DNA of 64,000 bases from Listeria_A hofi (GCF_963575615.1 NZ_CAUYTL010000008.1:39049-103048); one strand, 5' to 3'; counted from the stretch's first letter, positions 33,137 to 42,189 are shown. The notes: generated by a model not told the origin, from the sequence alone. Numbers and translations are program-made.

Positions 33137-34303
33137 GTGAATCAAGAAAGAGAACGAAGACTTTTCAGTTGGCTTTATGTATGCATGTATATGGCCTTTT
33201 CCTTTGGTTTAACACAATTTACACCGTTTTTATCAAAGATTGGCTATGATGAGATGGAACGAGGTATTTTATTATCTTCCTATGCCTTAATAACTATTTT
33301 TTTACAGATGTTTATTGGTTTTTTCGCGGACAAATACCAGACGATTAAGCGGTTCATTATCGTACTGATGATTATCTATTTGCTCACCACATGTCTATTC
33401 TACTTGACCGAATCGAAGCTGTTTTTCCTGCATTTACTCCTGTTAGCAATAAGTGGCGGCCTCATTAACACCTGCACTGGGCTGAGCGACACATGGATTT
33501 TAAAAAGCAGCCCCTACTTACGAAATAATTTCCCATTTATAAAAGCATTTGGCTCCATCGGCTGGGCTTGCGGCAGTATTTTACTATCGTTTTTAATTGC
33601 AAAAGCAGGCTATACGGGCTTGAGTTTTGGAATTTTTATATTATCAATGTTTAGTTTAGTACTAATTTCTTTCCTGACTGACGTTGGTAAATCTGCACAA
33701 CATAGTACAAAAGTGACGCTGGCTGATTTTAGGGAAGTTATTTTCAATAAGGATTACCGTTTGTTGGTTTTTATCTTATTTTTACTTTATAGCGTAGTCA
33801 TTGCGAATAATATTACGGTCGTTGATAAGATGCTTCAACTAGGCGCATCAGATTTACAAATTGGTTATAAATGGTCGATTCAATCATTACTTGAGATACC
33901 ATCCTATTTATTCGGAGCGGCTTTCTTGCGCAAATATAGTAATTTCACCTTGTTAATGATCTGTGCGGTAACACTGACGACGCAGTTTATCGGTTTTTCA
34001 CTAACGGAGAATGTCTGGGTTATTATTGGGCTAAGCGGATTGCAATTTCTCACAACGCCGATTATTATGATTGCATCAAAACAACTGATTTTCCATATGA
34101 CCACAGAACGAATGCAATCTACGAGCCAATTATTCGCGCTAAGTATTTTCACGGGCCTATCTTCCCTCCTCATTCCAATTGTAGCCGGCTCGCTTATAAA
34201 GTACTTAAATGTAAATCTGACATTACTATTATTAGCAGCATTACCAATCATCGCATTCGGATGCATCAGCTTCCTAAAAAAACGAGTCATGATACACATA
34301 TAA
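33137..34303 (+). CDS. MFS transporter, LacY-like group
   Basis: About 388 residues, 12 predicted helices. Helix 1 region with F-G-L-T-Q-F-T-P-F-L, loop G-F-F-A-D-K-Y between helices 2 and 3, and F-G-S-I-G-W-A in helix 5 resemble the MFS_1-like oligosaccharide:proton symporters. GTG 33137 chosen because GGAG lies 9 nt upstream; the ATG at 33122 lacks a site. Last gene of the alpha-glucoside operon, so sugar transport or efflux is likely. Substrate unknown. Confidence 0.72.
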   Translation: MNQERERRLFSWLYVCMYMAFSFGLTQFTPFLSKIGYDEMERGILLSSYALITIFLQMFIGFFADKYQTIKRFIIVLMIIYLLTTCLFYLTESKLFFLHLLLLAISGGLINTCTGLSDTWILKSSPYLRNNFPFIKAFGSIGWACGSILLSFLIAKAGYTGLSFGIFILSMFSLVLISFLTDVGKSAQHSTKVTLADFREVIFNKDYRLLVFILFLLYSVVIANNITVVDKMLQLGASDLQIGYKWSIQSLLEIPSYLFGAAFLRKYSNFTLLMICAVTLTTQFIGFSLTENVWVIIGLSGLQFLTTPIIMIASKQLIFHMTTERMQSTSQLFALSIFTGLSSLLIPIVAGSLIKYLNVNLTLLLLAALPIIAFGCISFLKKRVMIHI

Positions 34304-34342
34304 AAAAATCGCCTAACCAGACTCTGGCAAAGCGATTTTTTT
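34302..34342. terminator. bidirectional terminator MFS / ychF
   Basis: AAAAAAATCGC pairs with GCGATTTTTTT, serving the convergent MFS and ychF genes. Confidence 0.85.
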
Positions 34343-34364
34343 CACTATACAATATAACAAAGGC

Positions 34365-34400
34365 GAGTATCGGAACTGAGCGTCTGTCAGCCCACCGAAA
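34365..34400. repeat. partial R3 repeat
   Basis: CAAAGGCGAGTATCGGAA matches the core edge of R3 copy 2 (CAAAGGCGAGTACCGGAG), immediately 3' of the minus-strand ychF stop. The central TGTAC dyad is missing. Confidence 0.4.
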
Positions 34401-34402
34401 GA

Positions 34403-35506
34403 TTAAACGTTGAATAGGAAATGAACTACATCTCCATCTTTCATTACATATTCCTTACCTTCTGAACGCAATCTCCCAGCTACTTTTGCAGCTTGCTCGG
34501 AGCCGTGTTCTAGTAAATCATCATATGAAACCACCTCAGCACGGATAAATCCACGTTCGAAATCGGTGTGAATTACGCCGGCACATGCTGGAGCTTTCAT
34601 ACCATTGCGGAATGTCCAAGCACGGACTTCTTGAACACCTGCCGTAAAGTAAGTAGACAAGCCAAGTAACGTATACGCTGCACGAATCAATTGATCCAAA
34701 CCAGACTCTTCAATCCCTAGTGCTTCTAAAAATTCAGCTTTATCTTCCTCGTCAAGCTCAGCAATCTCTTCCTCTGCACGCGCACAGATAACAATAACCT
34801 CTGAACCCTCACCAGCAGCTAATTCACGTACTTGTTGCACGTACTTATTATTATCCGGGTCGCCAACTTCATCCTCTGAAACATTGGCGACATACAATAC
34901 CGGTTTACGAGTCAATAAAAACAAGCCACGAACGATTTTGTCCTCGTCATCATTAAACTCTATTGAACGTGCCGGTTTGTCATTCTCCAAAGCCTCTTTC
35001 AATTTCAAAAGAACATTGTATTCCGCAAGCGCATCCTTATCTTTTTGCTTCGTCGCTAGCTTTTCAACACGACCGATACGTTTATCAACCGTCTCTAAAT
35101 CAGCCAAAATAAGTTCCAAATTGATCACTGCAATATCATCTAGCGGGTCAATACGGCCCTCAACATGCGTAATGTTCTCATCTTCAAAACAACGCGTCAC
35201 GTGACAAATCGCGTCCACTTGGCGAATGTGAGATAAGAATTGATTTCCAAGTCCCTCACCTTTACTCGCGCCCTTCACAATCCCTGCAATATCCGTAAAT
35301 TCGAATGTTGTCGGTACCGTTTTCTTTGGTTTCACAAGCTCTGTCAACTTGTTCAGACGCGAATCAGGAACTTCAACAACTCCCATATTAGGTTCAATCG
35401 TTGCGAAAGGATAGTTTGCCGCTTCCACTTTTGATTTTGTAATTGCGTTAAAAAGTGTCGATTTCCCAACGTTCGGAAGACCTACAATACCAGCTGTTAA
35501 TGCCAT
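34403..35506 (-). CDS. ychF: ribosome-binding ATPase YchF
   Basis: 367 residues. OBG-type G domain with G1 G-L-P-N-V-G-K-S-T at the N-terminus and N-Y-P-F-A-T-I-E switch, an inserted coiled coil (about 125-195), and a C-terminal TGS domain (T-F-R-N-G through D-V-V-H-F). The NKxD base-specificity motif reads N-V-S-E-D, consistent with ATP rather than GTP. Binds ribosomes and takes part in stress responses in other bacteria. Single gene. Confidence 0.95.
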   Translation of the reverse strand: MALTAGIVGLPNVGKSTLFNAITKSKVEAANYPFATIEPNMGVVEVPDSRLNKLTELVKPKKTVPTTFEFTDIAGIVKGASKGEGLGNQFLSHIRQVDAICHVTRCFEDENITHVEGRIDPLDDIAVINLELILADLETVDKRIGRVEKLATKQKDKDALAEYNVLLKLKEALENDKPARSIEFNDDEDKIVRGLFLLTRKPVLYVANVSEDEVGDPDNNKYVQQVRELAAGEGSEVIVICARAEEEIAELDEEDKAEFLEALGIEESGLDQLIRAAYTLLGLSTYFTAGVQEVRAWTFRNGMKAPACAGVIHTDFERGFIRAEVVSYDDLLEHGSEQAAKVAGRLRSEGKEYVMKDGDVVHFLFNV

Positions 35507-35622
35507 TTAAATGAACTCCTTTGATCGAAAAGCTGTCTCGCTTTCCTCATAATATATTCCACTCATGTCTCCATTATAAAGGTTTTTCTAACAAAAAGAC
35601 ACAAGAATTTACCACACCTCAT

Positions 35623-36324
35623 CTAAACCGTGTTCCCAATATCATTCAGCTTATTAATCTCCACATTCATGCTCGCCAACATATCAACCGACAATTCATC
35701 CATCACTTGCACCAACCGCTTCACAACTGTCTTATAACTTTCCAACTCCTTGCGAAAACCCGCCAAATCCCCGACCAAAAGTTCATGCTCCATCGTACCC
35801 AAATATTTATTACTATAATTAAACGTCGACACAATCAATTTTACTTTCTCCAAATCATCCGGAAAATAAATACTCATCAACTCAATCTCATGAATATACT
35901 TTTCCGTCTCATTCCGATTTTCAATCAACCGCGCCCGTATTTTTTCACTCTCCAATAACTGCCCAATATCCTTAATAAAACGCAGAATTTCCTCATTTTT
36001 ATAAATCGCCGTATTGAGTAATCCATAAGTCTTCTCGATTTTCTGAAAAAGCAACTCCTTATACAAAAATTCCGCTTGAATCTGCCGCTCCTTCCGCGCA
36101 TTCAAATCAATCTCATCCCGTAACGTCTTATTCTGGTTTTTTGCCTCACTAAAAGCCAACATTACTGCACCAATAATCCCAAAAAATGTCCCAATAAAAT
36201 TATACATCCCATCAATCGTCAGCTCATTATCAATGCTCCCCGTCAAAACCGGCACAAAAATAAACAGCAAACCAACAACCATAATCACCAACATCAAAAA
36301 ATGCTCCCTGATAAACCGCATCAT
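35623..36324 (-). CDS. membrane-anchored coiled-coil protein
   Basis: About 233 residues. Two hydrophobic helices (about 8-28 and 41-58) then a long helical cytoplasmic domain rich in Lys/Glu (A-K-N-Q-N-K-T-L-R-D-E onward) with coiled-coil character. ATG 36324 chosen since AGGGAGGT lies 7 nt upstream within the longer frame. Family not recognised. No operon partner (the next gene ends about 240 bases away). Confidence 0.6.
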   Translation of the reverse strand: MMRFIREHFLMLVIMVVGLLFIFVPVLTGSIDNELTIDGMYNFIGTFFGIIGAVMLAFSEAKNQNKTLRDEIDLNARKERQIQAEFLYKELLFQKIEKTYGLLNTAIYKNEEILRFIKDIGQLLESEKIRARLIENRNETEKYIHEIELMSIYFPDDLEKVKLIVSTFNYSNKYLGTMEHELLVGDLAGFRKELESYKTVVKRLVQVMDELSVDMLASMNVEINKLNDIGNTV

Positions 36325-36490
36325 ATCGCTTACCTCCCTCTGCATTCCTTATTTTATTCCCCAGAAAAGTCTAATTCTAACTTTTAAAACATTATAAAAA
36401 ATCGTATGCAACCCATCCCATCTTCCGAATGTAGTTTCATACGATTCCTTATTACTGTCTTAACTTCTCTATCATACGTTCATAATAATC

Positions 36491-36555
36491 TAAAGGGTTC
36501 ACCTTGTTCACGCTTATATTGTGGCTGTAACTCATTTCATTTCGAACAGTCACAA
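36491..36555 (+). repeat. R1 dispersed hairpin repeat, copy E
   Basis: TTCACCTTGTTCACGC, then a 10-bp hairpin TTGTGGCTGT/ACAGTCACAA (one G-U) around AACTCATTTCATTTCGA. It starts 6 nt after the katA stop on the katA strand and may serve as its 3' stem-loop. Confidence 0.65.
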
Positions 36556-36560
36556 CAAAA

Positions 36561-38021
36561 TTATTTCAAATCAGCAATATGTTTCTCTAAGTCAACACCA
36601 GTTCCTTTTGCCACACGTTCAGCAAACACCGGCTCTACTTGATAGAAATTACGCAAGTTACGAATTTTGATATCCTCGCGAACACCTTCCCAATCGCCAA
36701 CAATATTATTCACCAGCGCATCACGTTCACCATCAGAATAACGATTCCATACTTCACGCGCATGTCCAAAATTATTCGGTTTTTGCTGCTCAATGCGACC
36801 AACTTTCCCAGCCATCAATTCTTGCTCATCCTCCACATAGCGCGGTGTTTCTTTTGGCGTTGTATCATAACTATTTGGCTCGTAGTTAATCGAACTCATC
36901 TGTTGTTTAAACGGCATTGCACCATCACGTTGATTATTATTCACATCCACTTTCGGACTATTAATCGGCAATTGCAAGTAGTTCGGTCCAACACGATGAC
37001 GCTGCGTATCCGAATACGAGAACAGACGCCCTTGTAACATACGATCCTCAGACGGCAAAATTCCAGGTACAAGTACACCAGGATTAAAGCCAACCGATTC
37101 CGTTTCCGCAAAAATGTTCTCAGGATTGCGATTCAACACCATTGTGCCAACAAGCTCATACGGGAAAACATCCTCAAACCAATCTTTCGTCGCATCAAGT
37201 GGATTAAAATCATAGTTATCGATATCAGCAGGATCAAGCACTTGAATATAAAGATCCCACTCAGGGAAGTCACCATTCTCAATCGCTTCATGGAAATCAC
37301 GAGTAGCATGGCTAAACTCTTTCGCTTGAATTTGCGACGCTTGGTCCGTAGAAAGATTAACGATACCTGCTTTTGGCACCCAACGCATTTTAATATAGAC
37401 CGTTTTGCCCTCCTCATTCGTCCATTTAAAAGCATGAACACTCGAACCACGAATTTGGCGGTAAGAAGCCGGGATACCCTCATCACTAAACAAATATGTA
37501 ATCATCGTCGTAGCCTCAGGAGTCAAGCTGAAGAAATCCCAATAACGGTTAGCATCTTGCATATTCGTACTTGGATCCGGCTTCAAAGAATGAATAACAT
37601 CCGGGAACTTAATCGCATCACGAATAAAGAATACAGGCAAATTATTACCTACAAAATCATAATTTCCTTCTTCTGTATAAAATTTAACCGCAAAACCACG
37701 AGGATCACGCAATGTCTCCGGCGAATGCAAACCATGAATTACCGTTGAAAAACGAACAAAAACCTCTGTTTCTTTCCCTACTTCTTGTAAAAATGCTGCT
37801 TTCGTGTACTTCTTCATGCTGTTTTTAACTGTAAAAACACCATGCGCACCGATTCCACGAGCATGCACCACACGTTCCGGAACACGTTCACGATCAAAAT
37901 GAGCTAGCTTCTCAATCAACACATAATCTTCTAATAATGTAGGACCACGATGTCCCGCCGTCATCGAATTCTGGTTATCCCCGATTGGAACACCTTGGTT
38001 TGTTGTTAGTTTTTTACTCAT
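36561..38021 (-). CDS. katA: catalase
   Basis: About 486 residues, a small-subunit (clade 3) heme catalase. Catalytic His53 (V-V-H-A-R-G), Asn126 (F-V-G-N-N-L-P-V-F), and the proximal heme-tyrosine segment R-L-F-S-Y-S-D-T. It disproportionates hydrogen peroxide in the cytoplasm. Start ATG 38021 (M-S-K-K-L-T-T-N) preferred over the frame's 26-residue extension because CGGAGGTTGG lies in front. A perfect PerR box sits in the promoter. Its 3' end abuts R1 copy E. Confidence 0.96.
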   Translation of the reverse strand: MSKKLTTNQGVPIGDNQNSMTAGHRGPTLLEDYVLIEKLAHFDRERVPERVVHARGIGAHGVFTVKNSMKKYTKAAFLQEVGKETEVFVRFSTVIHGLHSPETLRDPRGFAVKFYTEEGNYDFVGNNLPVFFIRDAIKFPDVIHSLKPDPSTNMQDANRYWDFFSLTPEATTMITYLFSDEGIPASYRQIRGSSVHAFKWTNEEGKTVYIKMRWVPKAGIVNLSTDQASQIQAKEFSHATRDFHEAIENGDFPEWDLYIQVLDPADIDNYDFNPLDATKDWFEDVFPYELVGTMVLNRNPENIFAETESVGFNPGVLVPGILPSEDRMLQGRLFSYSDTQRHRVGPNYLQLPINSPKVDVNNNQRDGAMPFKQQMSSINYEPNSYDTTPKETPRYVEDEQELMAGKVGRIEQQKPNNFGHAREVWNRYSDGERDALVNNIVGDWEGVREDIKIRNLRNFYQVEPVFAERVAKGTGVDLEKHIADLK

Positions 38022-38366
38022 TTCATCCAACCTCCGTTTTTTATAATTATTATAAAGTAATACTAACTCCATTCTACAAAACATACACTCGGAAAACAAC
38101 TATTAGCCCTCGTTGCTTCCGATTAGTAATCTGTTTCTGAATTCTAAAAATATCATTGGAGCACTTTCCTATCTAGTCTATCACTAGTTTCTCATGCTAA
38201 AATAGAGCATCTGTTTTATAAATAGCGCTTTTATCCTTGTTTGTTCACACTTTTTTCTTTTTTTATCAACATATCTGTCACCACAGAATGCAGTGACAAC
38301 ATGATATCATTATTGGAGTTGCAATTTGGCCAAAATGCATCAGTACAATAAAAAGGAGAGAAAAAA
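38022..38366. other. katA / secreted-protein intergenic region
   Basis: Divergent promoters. Besides the PerR box I see only an AAGGAGAG ribosome binding site for the secreted protein and AT-rich sequence; no clear -35/-10 pair on the plus strand. Confidence 0.5.
38041..38055. promoter_or_regulatory. PerR box of katA
   Basis: TTATAATTATTATAA, an exact match to the PerR consensus TTATAATNATTATAA, 20 bases upstream of the katA start and overlapping a TATAAT -10 element. Indicates peroxide-inducible expression. Confidence 0.92.
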
Positions 38367-39542
38367 ATGAAAACAACAACAAAACTTGGTTTATCCGTTT
38401 TAACAGCAGCAGCAATTCTCATTGCGCCAACATCATTATCTTTTGGAGAAAATAGTTCCAATACTATCGCACAAGCCGCAGAAGTTAAAACAGTTACTGT
38501 CACAACTTTTACAGAACTAAAAAAAGCGCTAGAAACATCTCCAACAGACATCATTTCCATTGCTGCAGACATAACAGCAACGAGTGATATCGCGATTACA
38601 GGACAGCACAATCCACTAATTCTAGGTAATAACCACAAACTAGATATGGGCAAATACGTCATTAATGCAAAACAGTTTGGCGTTATCGCACTTGAAGATC
38701 TATCCATTGAATCAACTGGTTCATATGGTATCTATCGCACTGATACAACCGGCCAACTAGCCCTTCACAATGTGACATTTACAGGTAAACAAGTGGCTTA
38801 TGCTCCAAAAGGTTCCGTAACTTTTCATGGCAATGTGAAAGTCACAACAACATCCACACTCGAAATCGCAAAAGTAAATACAATTGTATTCGATGAAAAT
38901 GTTCATTTTACAGCGACAACAACCGCGGATGCCTTCCTAATGGCACAAGCAAATCCAAAAGTTTATGTCAGTAAAAATGCTAACATAAATATCATATCTC
39001 AAAAAAAGGTGTTCAACATGACAGGCGCAACACCATTATTCTCTACAGAAGCAGGCTCTAAACTCACAACAAAATCTGTTGACGTTGCACTATACATGAA
39101 TGGAAAACCAACTTTTGGCGCTAATTCAAGCACAGAATTTAATCAAGATGCAACTGGCACAGCAGGGCTAATCTATGCCTCTACTGGTCTAAATGCTGAA
39201 AAAGATGCTAACTTTGTCCTAAACGGTAGCACTAAATCCACACAACTAATTAAAACAAGCAAATCCGTAATTGATTTTAATGATGTAGCAAATGTAGACT
39301 TAAAATCGAATAATGTAAAAGGAAACATTTTCAACGTAAGCTCTGGTAGTCTCGTACAATTCAATACGCCACAAACATTGACACTAGGCTCAAAAACTAC
39401 CGACACCATTTTTACAGCAACGAATCTACGCGCATTTTTGTCAGGATCTGGAACAAATCTTTCTGTATATGGATACATGGGCGATAGCTCAATCCTCAAT
39501 TACGATTTCAAAACAATGGGTTCCTTCAAATTAACAAAATAA
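38367..39542 (+). CDS. secreted pectate-lyase-like adhesive-fold protein
   Basis: 391 residues. Signal peptide with a hydrophobic core (about 7-25) and cleavage expected after A-Q-A-A (about 38). The rest is a repeated short-strand pattern (F-H-G-N-V-K-V, I-V-F-D-E-N-V-H-F, K-V-Y-V-S-K-N-A) of a right-handed beta-helix, as in the pectate-lyase-like adhesive domains common in Listeria and enterococcal surface proteins. No LPXTG anchor or cell-wall module, so it is probably released or wall-associated by other means. Monocistronic. Enzymatic activity is not implied. Confidence 0.7.
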   Translation: MKTTTKLGLSVLTAAAILIAPTSLSFGENSSNTIAQAAEVKTVTVTTFTELKKALETSPTDIISIAADITATSDIAITGQHNPLILGNNHKLDMGKYVINAKQFGVIALEDLSIESTGSYGIYRTDTTGQLALHNVTFTGKQVAYAPKGSVTFHGNVKVTTTSTLEIAKVNTIVFDENVHFTATTTADAFLMAQANPKVYVSKNANINIISQKKVFNMTGATPLFSTEAGSKLTTKSVDVALYMNGKPTFGANSSTEFNQDATGTAGLIYASTGLNAEKDANFVLNGSTKSTQLIKTSKSVIDFNDVANVDLKSNNVKGNIFNVSSGSLVQFNTPQTLTLGSKTTDTIFTATNLRAFLSGSGTNLSVYGYMGDSSILNYDFKTMGSFKLTK

Positions 39543-39550
39543 GGATGTTC

Positions 39551-39584
39551 TTGCACTTGATATGAATTCATGCTATTCTATAAG
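39551..39584 (+). promoter_or_regulatory. promoter of the riboswitch transcript
   Basis: Two overlapping candidates: TTGCAC-17-TATTCT (39551-39579) and TTGATA-16-TATAAG (39557-39584). Either would start RNA 10-25 bases before the riboswitch. Confidence 0.6.
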
Positions 39585-39600
39585 TAATTCATATTCTCGT

Positions 39601-39718
39601 TCCCGATAAGGGGAGTAGCAGTAATATTAGAGTCGTCAATACGGGGCAACCCCGGCTCTATTAGCAATGAAATCATTGTTTGCGAGACCTTACGTTTCTT
39701 ACGTAAGGTCTTTTTTGC
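39601..39718 (+). ncRNA. yybP-ykoY manganese riboswitch
   Basis: Contains the conserved AAGGGGAGTAGC loop, GTCGTCAATACG followed by the GGGG/CCCC stem and CCGGCTC, and the second conserved loop TTTGCGAGACCTTA: the yybP-ykoY aptamer in order. It ends in a terminator ACCTTACGT/ACGTAAGGT plus T6 whose 5' strand overlaps the aptamer's closing segment, so Mn2+ binding should prevent termination. Downstream gene: the 94-residue protein at 39774. Confidence 0.93.
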
Positions 39719-39773
39719 GTACTTTTTTGGGTAACGAAGTCTATGAAAATCGCACAAAAGGAGATGGCTTTCA

Positions 39774-40058
39774 ATGGCTTTATTCGATTTTTTGAAAGAT
39801 ATGGCATCAGATAAAGTAACAGATTTACTTGGCGGTGCTGGTGATGTGGTTGATCAAGTAACTGGAGGGGCAACAGATTTGACAGAGCAAGCACAAAACT
39901 TAACAGAACAACTTAATCCCGAGGAAATCACTAGCCAAATCAGCGAACAAGCTGGTGGTATGATTGACCAAGTAACAGATAATGCAAATATCACGGAATC
40001 CCTCGGTGATGTTGGAAATATTGTGGATGGAATTAAAGATTTATTTGGTGGTAAGTAA
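39774..40058 (+). CDS. small acidic protein under Mn riboswitch
   Basis: 94 residues, no Cys or His, acidic. Amphipathic helical repeats (V-T-D-L-L-G-G-A-G-D-V-V-D-Q-V-T-G-G; G-G-M-I-D-Q-V-T-D-N; V-D-G-I-K-D-L-F-G-G-K). No signal peptide or TM. AAAGGAGATGG about 8 nt upstream of ATG. It is the only gene between the manganese riboswitch and a strong terminator, so it alone is the regulated product. Such riboswitches usually control Mn exporters, so a non-transporter target is unexpected. No family recognised. Confidence 0.75.
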   Translation: MALFDFLKDMASDKVTDLLGGAGDVVDQVTGGATDLTEQAQNLTEQLNPEEITSQISEQAGGMIDQVTDNANITESLGDVGNIVDGIKDLFGGK

Positions 40059-40062
40059 CAAA

Positions 40063-40107
40063 AAAAGCGTTGAGTGAGTGGCTTTATACCGCTCATTCAA
40101 CGCTTTT
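40063..40107. terminator. bidirectional terminator
   Basis: AAAAGCGTTGAGTGAG-x-GG pairs (two G-U) with CCGCTCATTCAACGCTTTT. Separates the riboswitch gene from the convergent DUF951 gene. Confidence 0.85.
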
Positions 40108-40121
40108 CATCTGTCATCCCA

Positions 40122-40313
40122 TTATTCAGCCTTCTCCAAAATCCGCTTCACTTTCTTCGTAAACTCGCGTCTTGGAATCATCACGCTATGCCCACAACCT
40201 TCGCACTTAATCCGAATGTCCATGCCAAGTCGTATAATGCGCCAACGATTGGTGCCACAAGGATGTTGCTTCTTCATCTCAACAATATCATTTAAATTAA
40301 AATTCTGCTCCAT
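40122..40313 (-). CDS. DUF951 family protein
   Basis: 63 residues, with the DUF951 pattern D-I-V-E-M-K-K-x-H-P-C-G-x-N-x-W and I-K-C-E-G-C-G-x-x-V-M-I-P-R-R-E-F. Its three cysteines and a histidine suggest metal binding. Small cytoplasmic protein of unknown role, found next to parB in many Firmicutes. GAGGATTAAGTAA before the ATG; 4 nt after parB, so cotranscribed. Confidence 0.88.
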   Translation of the reverse strand: MEQNFNLNDIVEMKKQHPCGTNRWRIIRLGMDIRIKCEGCGHSVMIPRREFTKKVKRILEKAE

Positions 40314-40317
40314 TTAC

Positions 40318-41175
40318 TTAATCCTCATCAAACTGAACATCTAAAATCTCTAAAATGCGCCCCAAATCATCCTCGGATAAAAATTCAATTTCAATTTTAC
40401 CCTTGTTATCACGACGCTTAATAGAAACTGCTGTTCCAAATTTATCACGCAATTGCGATTCACTTTCTTTGATAAAAACTGGAATTTTTTCTTGTTTTTT
40501 TGGTGTTTCACGTGAAACATTCCCATTCAAATCCCCTACTAATTTCTCCAACTGGCGAACCGTCAAGCCGTCTGCTACTGTCTTTTTAGCGATTGGTTTG
40601 ATATTTTTCTTGTCCTTTAAGCCTAGTAAGGCACGGGCATGACCCATTGATAAGGAATCATCTCGGAGCATCACTTGAACTTCTGCTGGCAAGGAAAGCA
40701 AGCGTACCATATTCGCAATGTAAGGACGGCTTTTACCTAAACGATCTGCTAATTTTGCCTGTGTCAGCTCTAAGTTCTTCATTAATAAATCATAGGACTC
40801 CGCTTCCTCAAGTACTGATAAGTCTTCCCGCTGTAGGTTTTCTAACACTGCTAATTCCATCATTTCTCGATCATTTAATGACCTGACAACTGCTGGTATT
40901 GCCTCTAAACCTGCTTCCTTAGCAGCTCGAAAACGGCGCTCACCTACAACAAGTTCATAGCCTTTTGGTTCCGATTTACGCAAGATAACCGGTTGTAAAA
41001 TACCATGAAGCTTGATAGAATCGCTCAATTCGCGAAGTGCTGTAGGATCAAATGTTTTGCGTGGTTGATATGGATTCGGGCGGATTTCGCTAATAGAAAT
41101 GCTTTGCACAGCTTCCTCATTCTGATCGACATTGTTGAACAATGCGCTAATTCCTTTTCCTAATCCTTTAGCCAT
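40318..41175 (-). CDS. parB: chromosome partitioning protein ParB (Spo0J)
   Basis: 285 residues from ATG 41175, whose ATGGCTAA overlaps the parA stop. N-terminal ParB/CTPase domain with G-E-R-R-F-R-A-A-K (about 78-86) and E-N-L-Q-R-E-D-L, central HTH (L-T-Q-A-K-L-A-D-R-L-G-K-S-R) that reads parS, and a C-terminal dimer domain. Loads on parS and spreads as a CTP clamp. A perfect parS lies inside the gene, as in Bacillus. Confidence 0.95.
   Translation of the reverse strand: MAKGLGKGISALFNNVDQNEEAVQSISISEIRPNPYQPRKTFDPTALRELSDSIKLHGILQPVILRKSEPKGYELVVGERRFRAAKEAGLEAIPAVVRSLNDREMMELAVLENLQREDLSVLEEAESYDLLMKNLELTQAKLADRLGKSRPYIANMVRLLSLPAEVQVMLRDDSLSMGHARALLGLKDKKNIKPIAKKTVADGLTVRQLEKLVGDLNGNVSRETPKKQEKIPVFIKESESQLRDKFGTAVSIKRRDNKGKIEIEFLSEDDLGRILEILDVQFDED
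40504..40519. promoter_or_regulatory. parS site (perfect) in parB
   Basis: TGTTTCACGTGAAACA, an exact match to the ParB consensus. Confidence 0.93.
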
Positions 41176-41929
41176 GAGCAATCACTTCCTTTGCAAGATC
41201 TACATACACTTCCGATCCGCGAGATTTATCATCGTACAATATAATCGGTTTCCCATGACTCGGCGCTTCACTAAGGCGAATATTACGCGGAATAATTGTT
41301 TCAAAAACTTTATTTTGGAAGTATTTCTTTACCTCATCAATGACTTGAATACCCAGATTAGTTCTAGCATCAAGCATTGTTAGTAATACCCCTTCAATTT
41401 GTAAGTCCTCATTCAGATGTTTTTGGACAATCCGAATCGTATTTAATAACTGGCTCAAACCCTCTAATGCGTAGTACTCGCACTGAACTGGTATTAAAAC
41501 CGTATCAGATGCAGTGAGGGCGTTTAGCGTAAGCAACCCTAAGGATGGCGGACAATCTATAATCACATAATCATACTCATCACGAACAGAATCAATCGCT
41601 TTTTTCAGACGAATTTCACGTGATATAGCGGGAACGAGCTCAACTTCTGCACCAGCAAGTTGAATCGTAGCAGGAACCACATTTAGCGTTTCCATCTCTG
41701 TTGGTTTAATAACGTCTTTCAAGGCAACGTCATCCACAAGCACATCGTAGACACAATGCTCTATTTCGCCTTTATTAATGCCAACCCCACTTGACGCATT
41801 CCCTTGAGGATCGATGTCCACAAGCAGTACTTTTTTACCTAGATACGCAAGACTAGAACTTAGGTTAACAGATGTCGTCGTCTTACCTACGCCACCCTTT
41901 TGATTTGCTAGTGCAATCACTTTGCTCAA
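41168..41929 (-). CDS. parA: chromosome partitioning ATPase ParA (Soj)
   Basis: 253 residues. Deviant Walker A K-G-G-V-G-K-T-T (residues 11-18), A' motif L-L-V-D-I-D-P-Q-G-N, Walker B V-I-I-D-C-P-P-S. TTG start with GGTGAAATAGA upstream. Dynamic ATPase acting with ParB on origin segregation and on DnaA. Four-base overlap with parB. Confidence 0.95.
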   Translation of the reverse strand: MSKVIALANQKGGVGKTTTSVNLSSSLAYLGKKVLLVDIDPQGNASSGVGINKGEIEHCVYDVLVDDVALKDVIKPTEMETLNVVPATIQLAGAEVELVPAISREIRLKKAIDSVRDEYDYVIIDCPPSLGLLTLNALTASDTVLIPVQCEYYALEGLSQLLNTIRIVQKHLNEDLQIEGVLLTMLDARTNLGIQVIDEVKKYFQNKVFETIIPRNIRLSEAPSHGKPIILYDDKSRGSEVYVDLAKEVIAHG

Positions 41930-42154
41930 TCTATTTCACCAACCCTCACATATTGTTTATAACACCGAACGCGAAAAAACTTTATTTTAGATGATTCACC
42001 ACCAAACCTCATCGTATAGACAAAATCAAGCACAAAAACAGAGGTTTAATGACGAAAATCAATATTTGTCGGCGCGTTGCTTCTCATAGTCTATTCTATC
42101 AAAAATTTAAGGTTTAGTCCTACTTTATGCGAAAATAAATTTGATGATAGGCAA

Positions 42155-42185
42155 AAGCCGTGCCTGAATTTTATCGACACGGCTT
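42155..42185 (-). terminator. terminator of the MFS pump gene
   Basis: On the minus strand AAGCCGTG, 15-nt loop, CACGGCTTTTG. Begins 4 nt after the stop. Confidence 0.7.
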
Positions 42186-42189
42186 GTTT

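Noticed and set aside
38092..38366. Small RNA or riboswitch before the secreted protein
   Set aside because: No conserved motif or terminator pair found; only AT-rich sequence.
41610..41627. AATTTCACGTGATATA in parA as parS
   Set aside because: Four mismatches to the consensus; probably chance around a CACGTG core.
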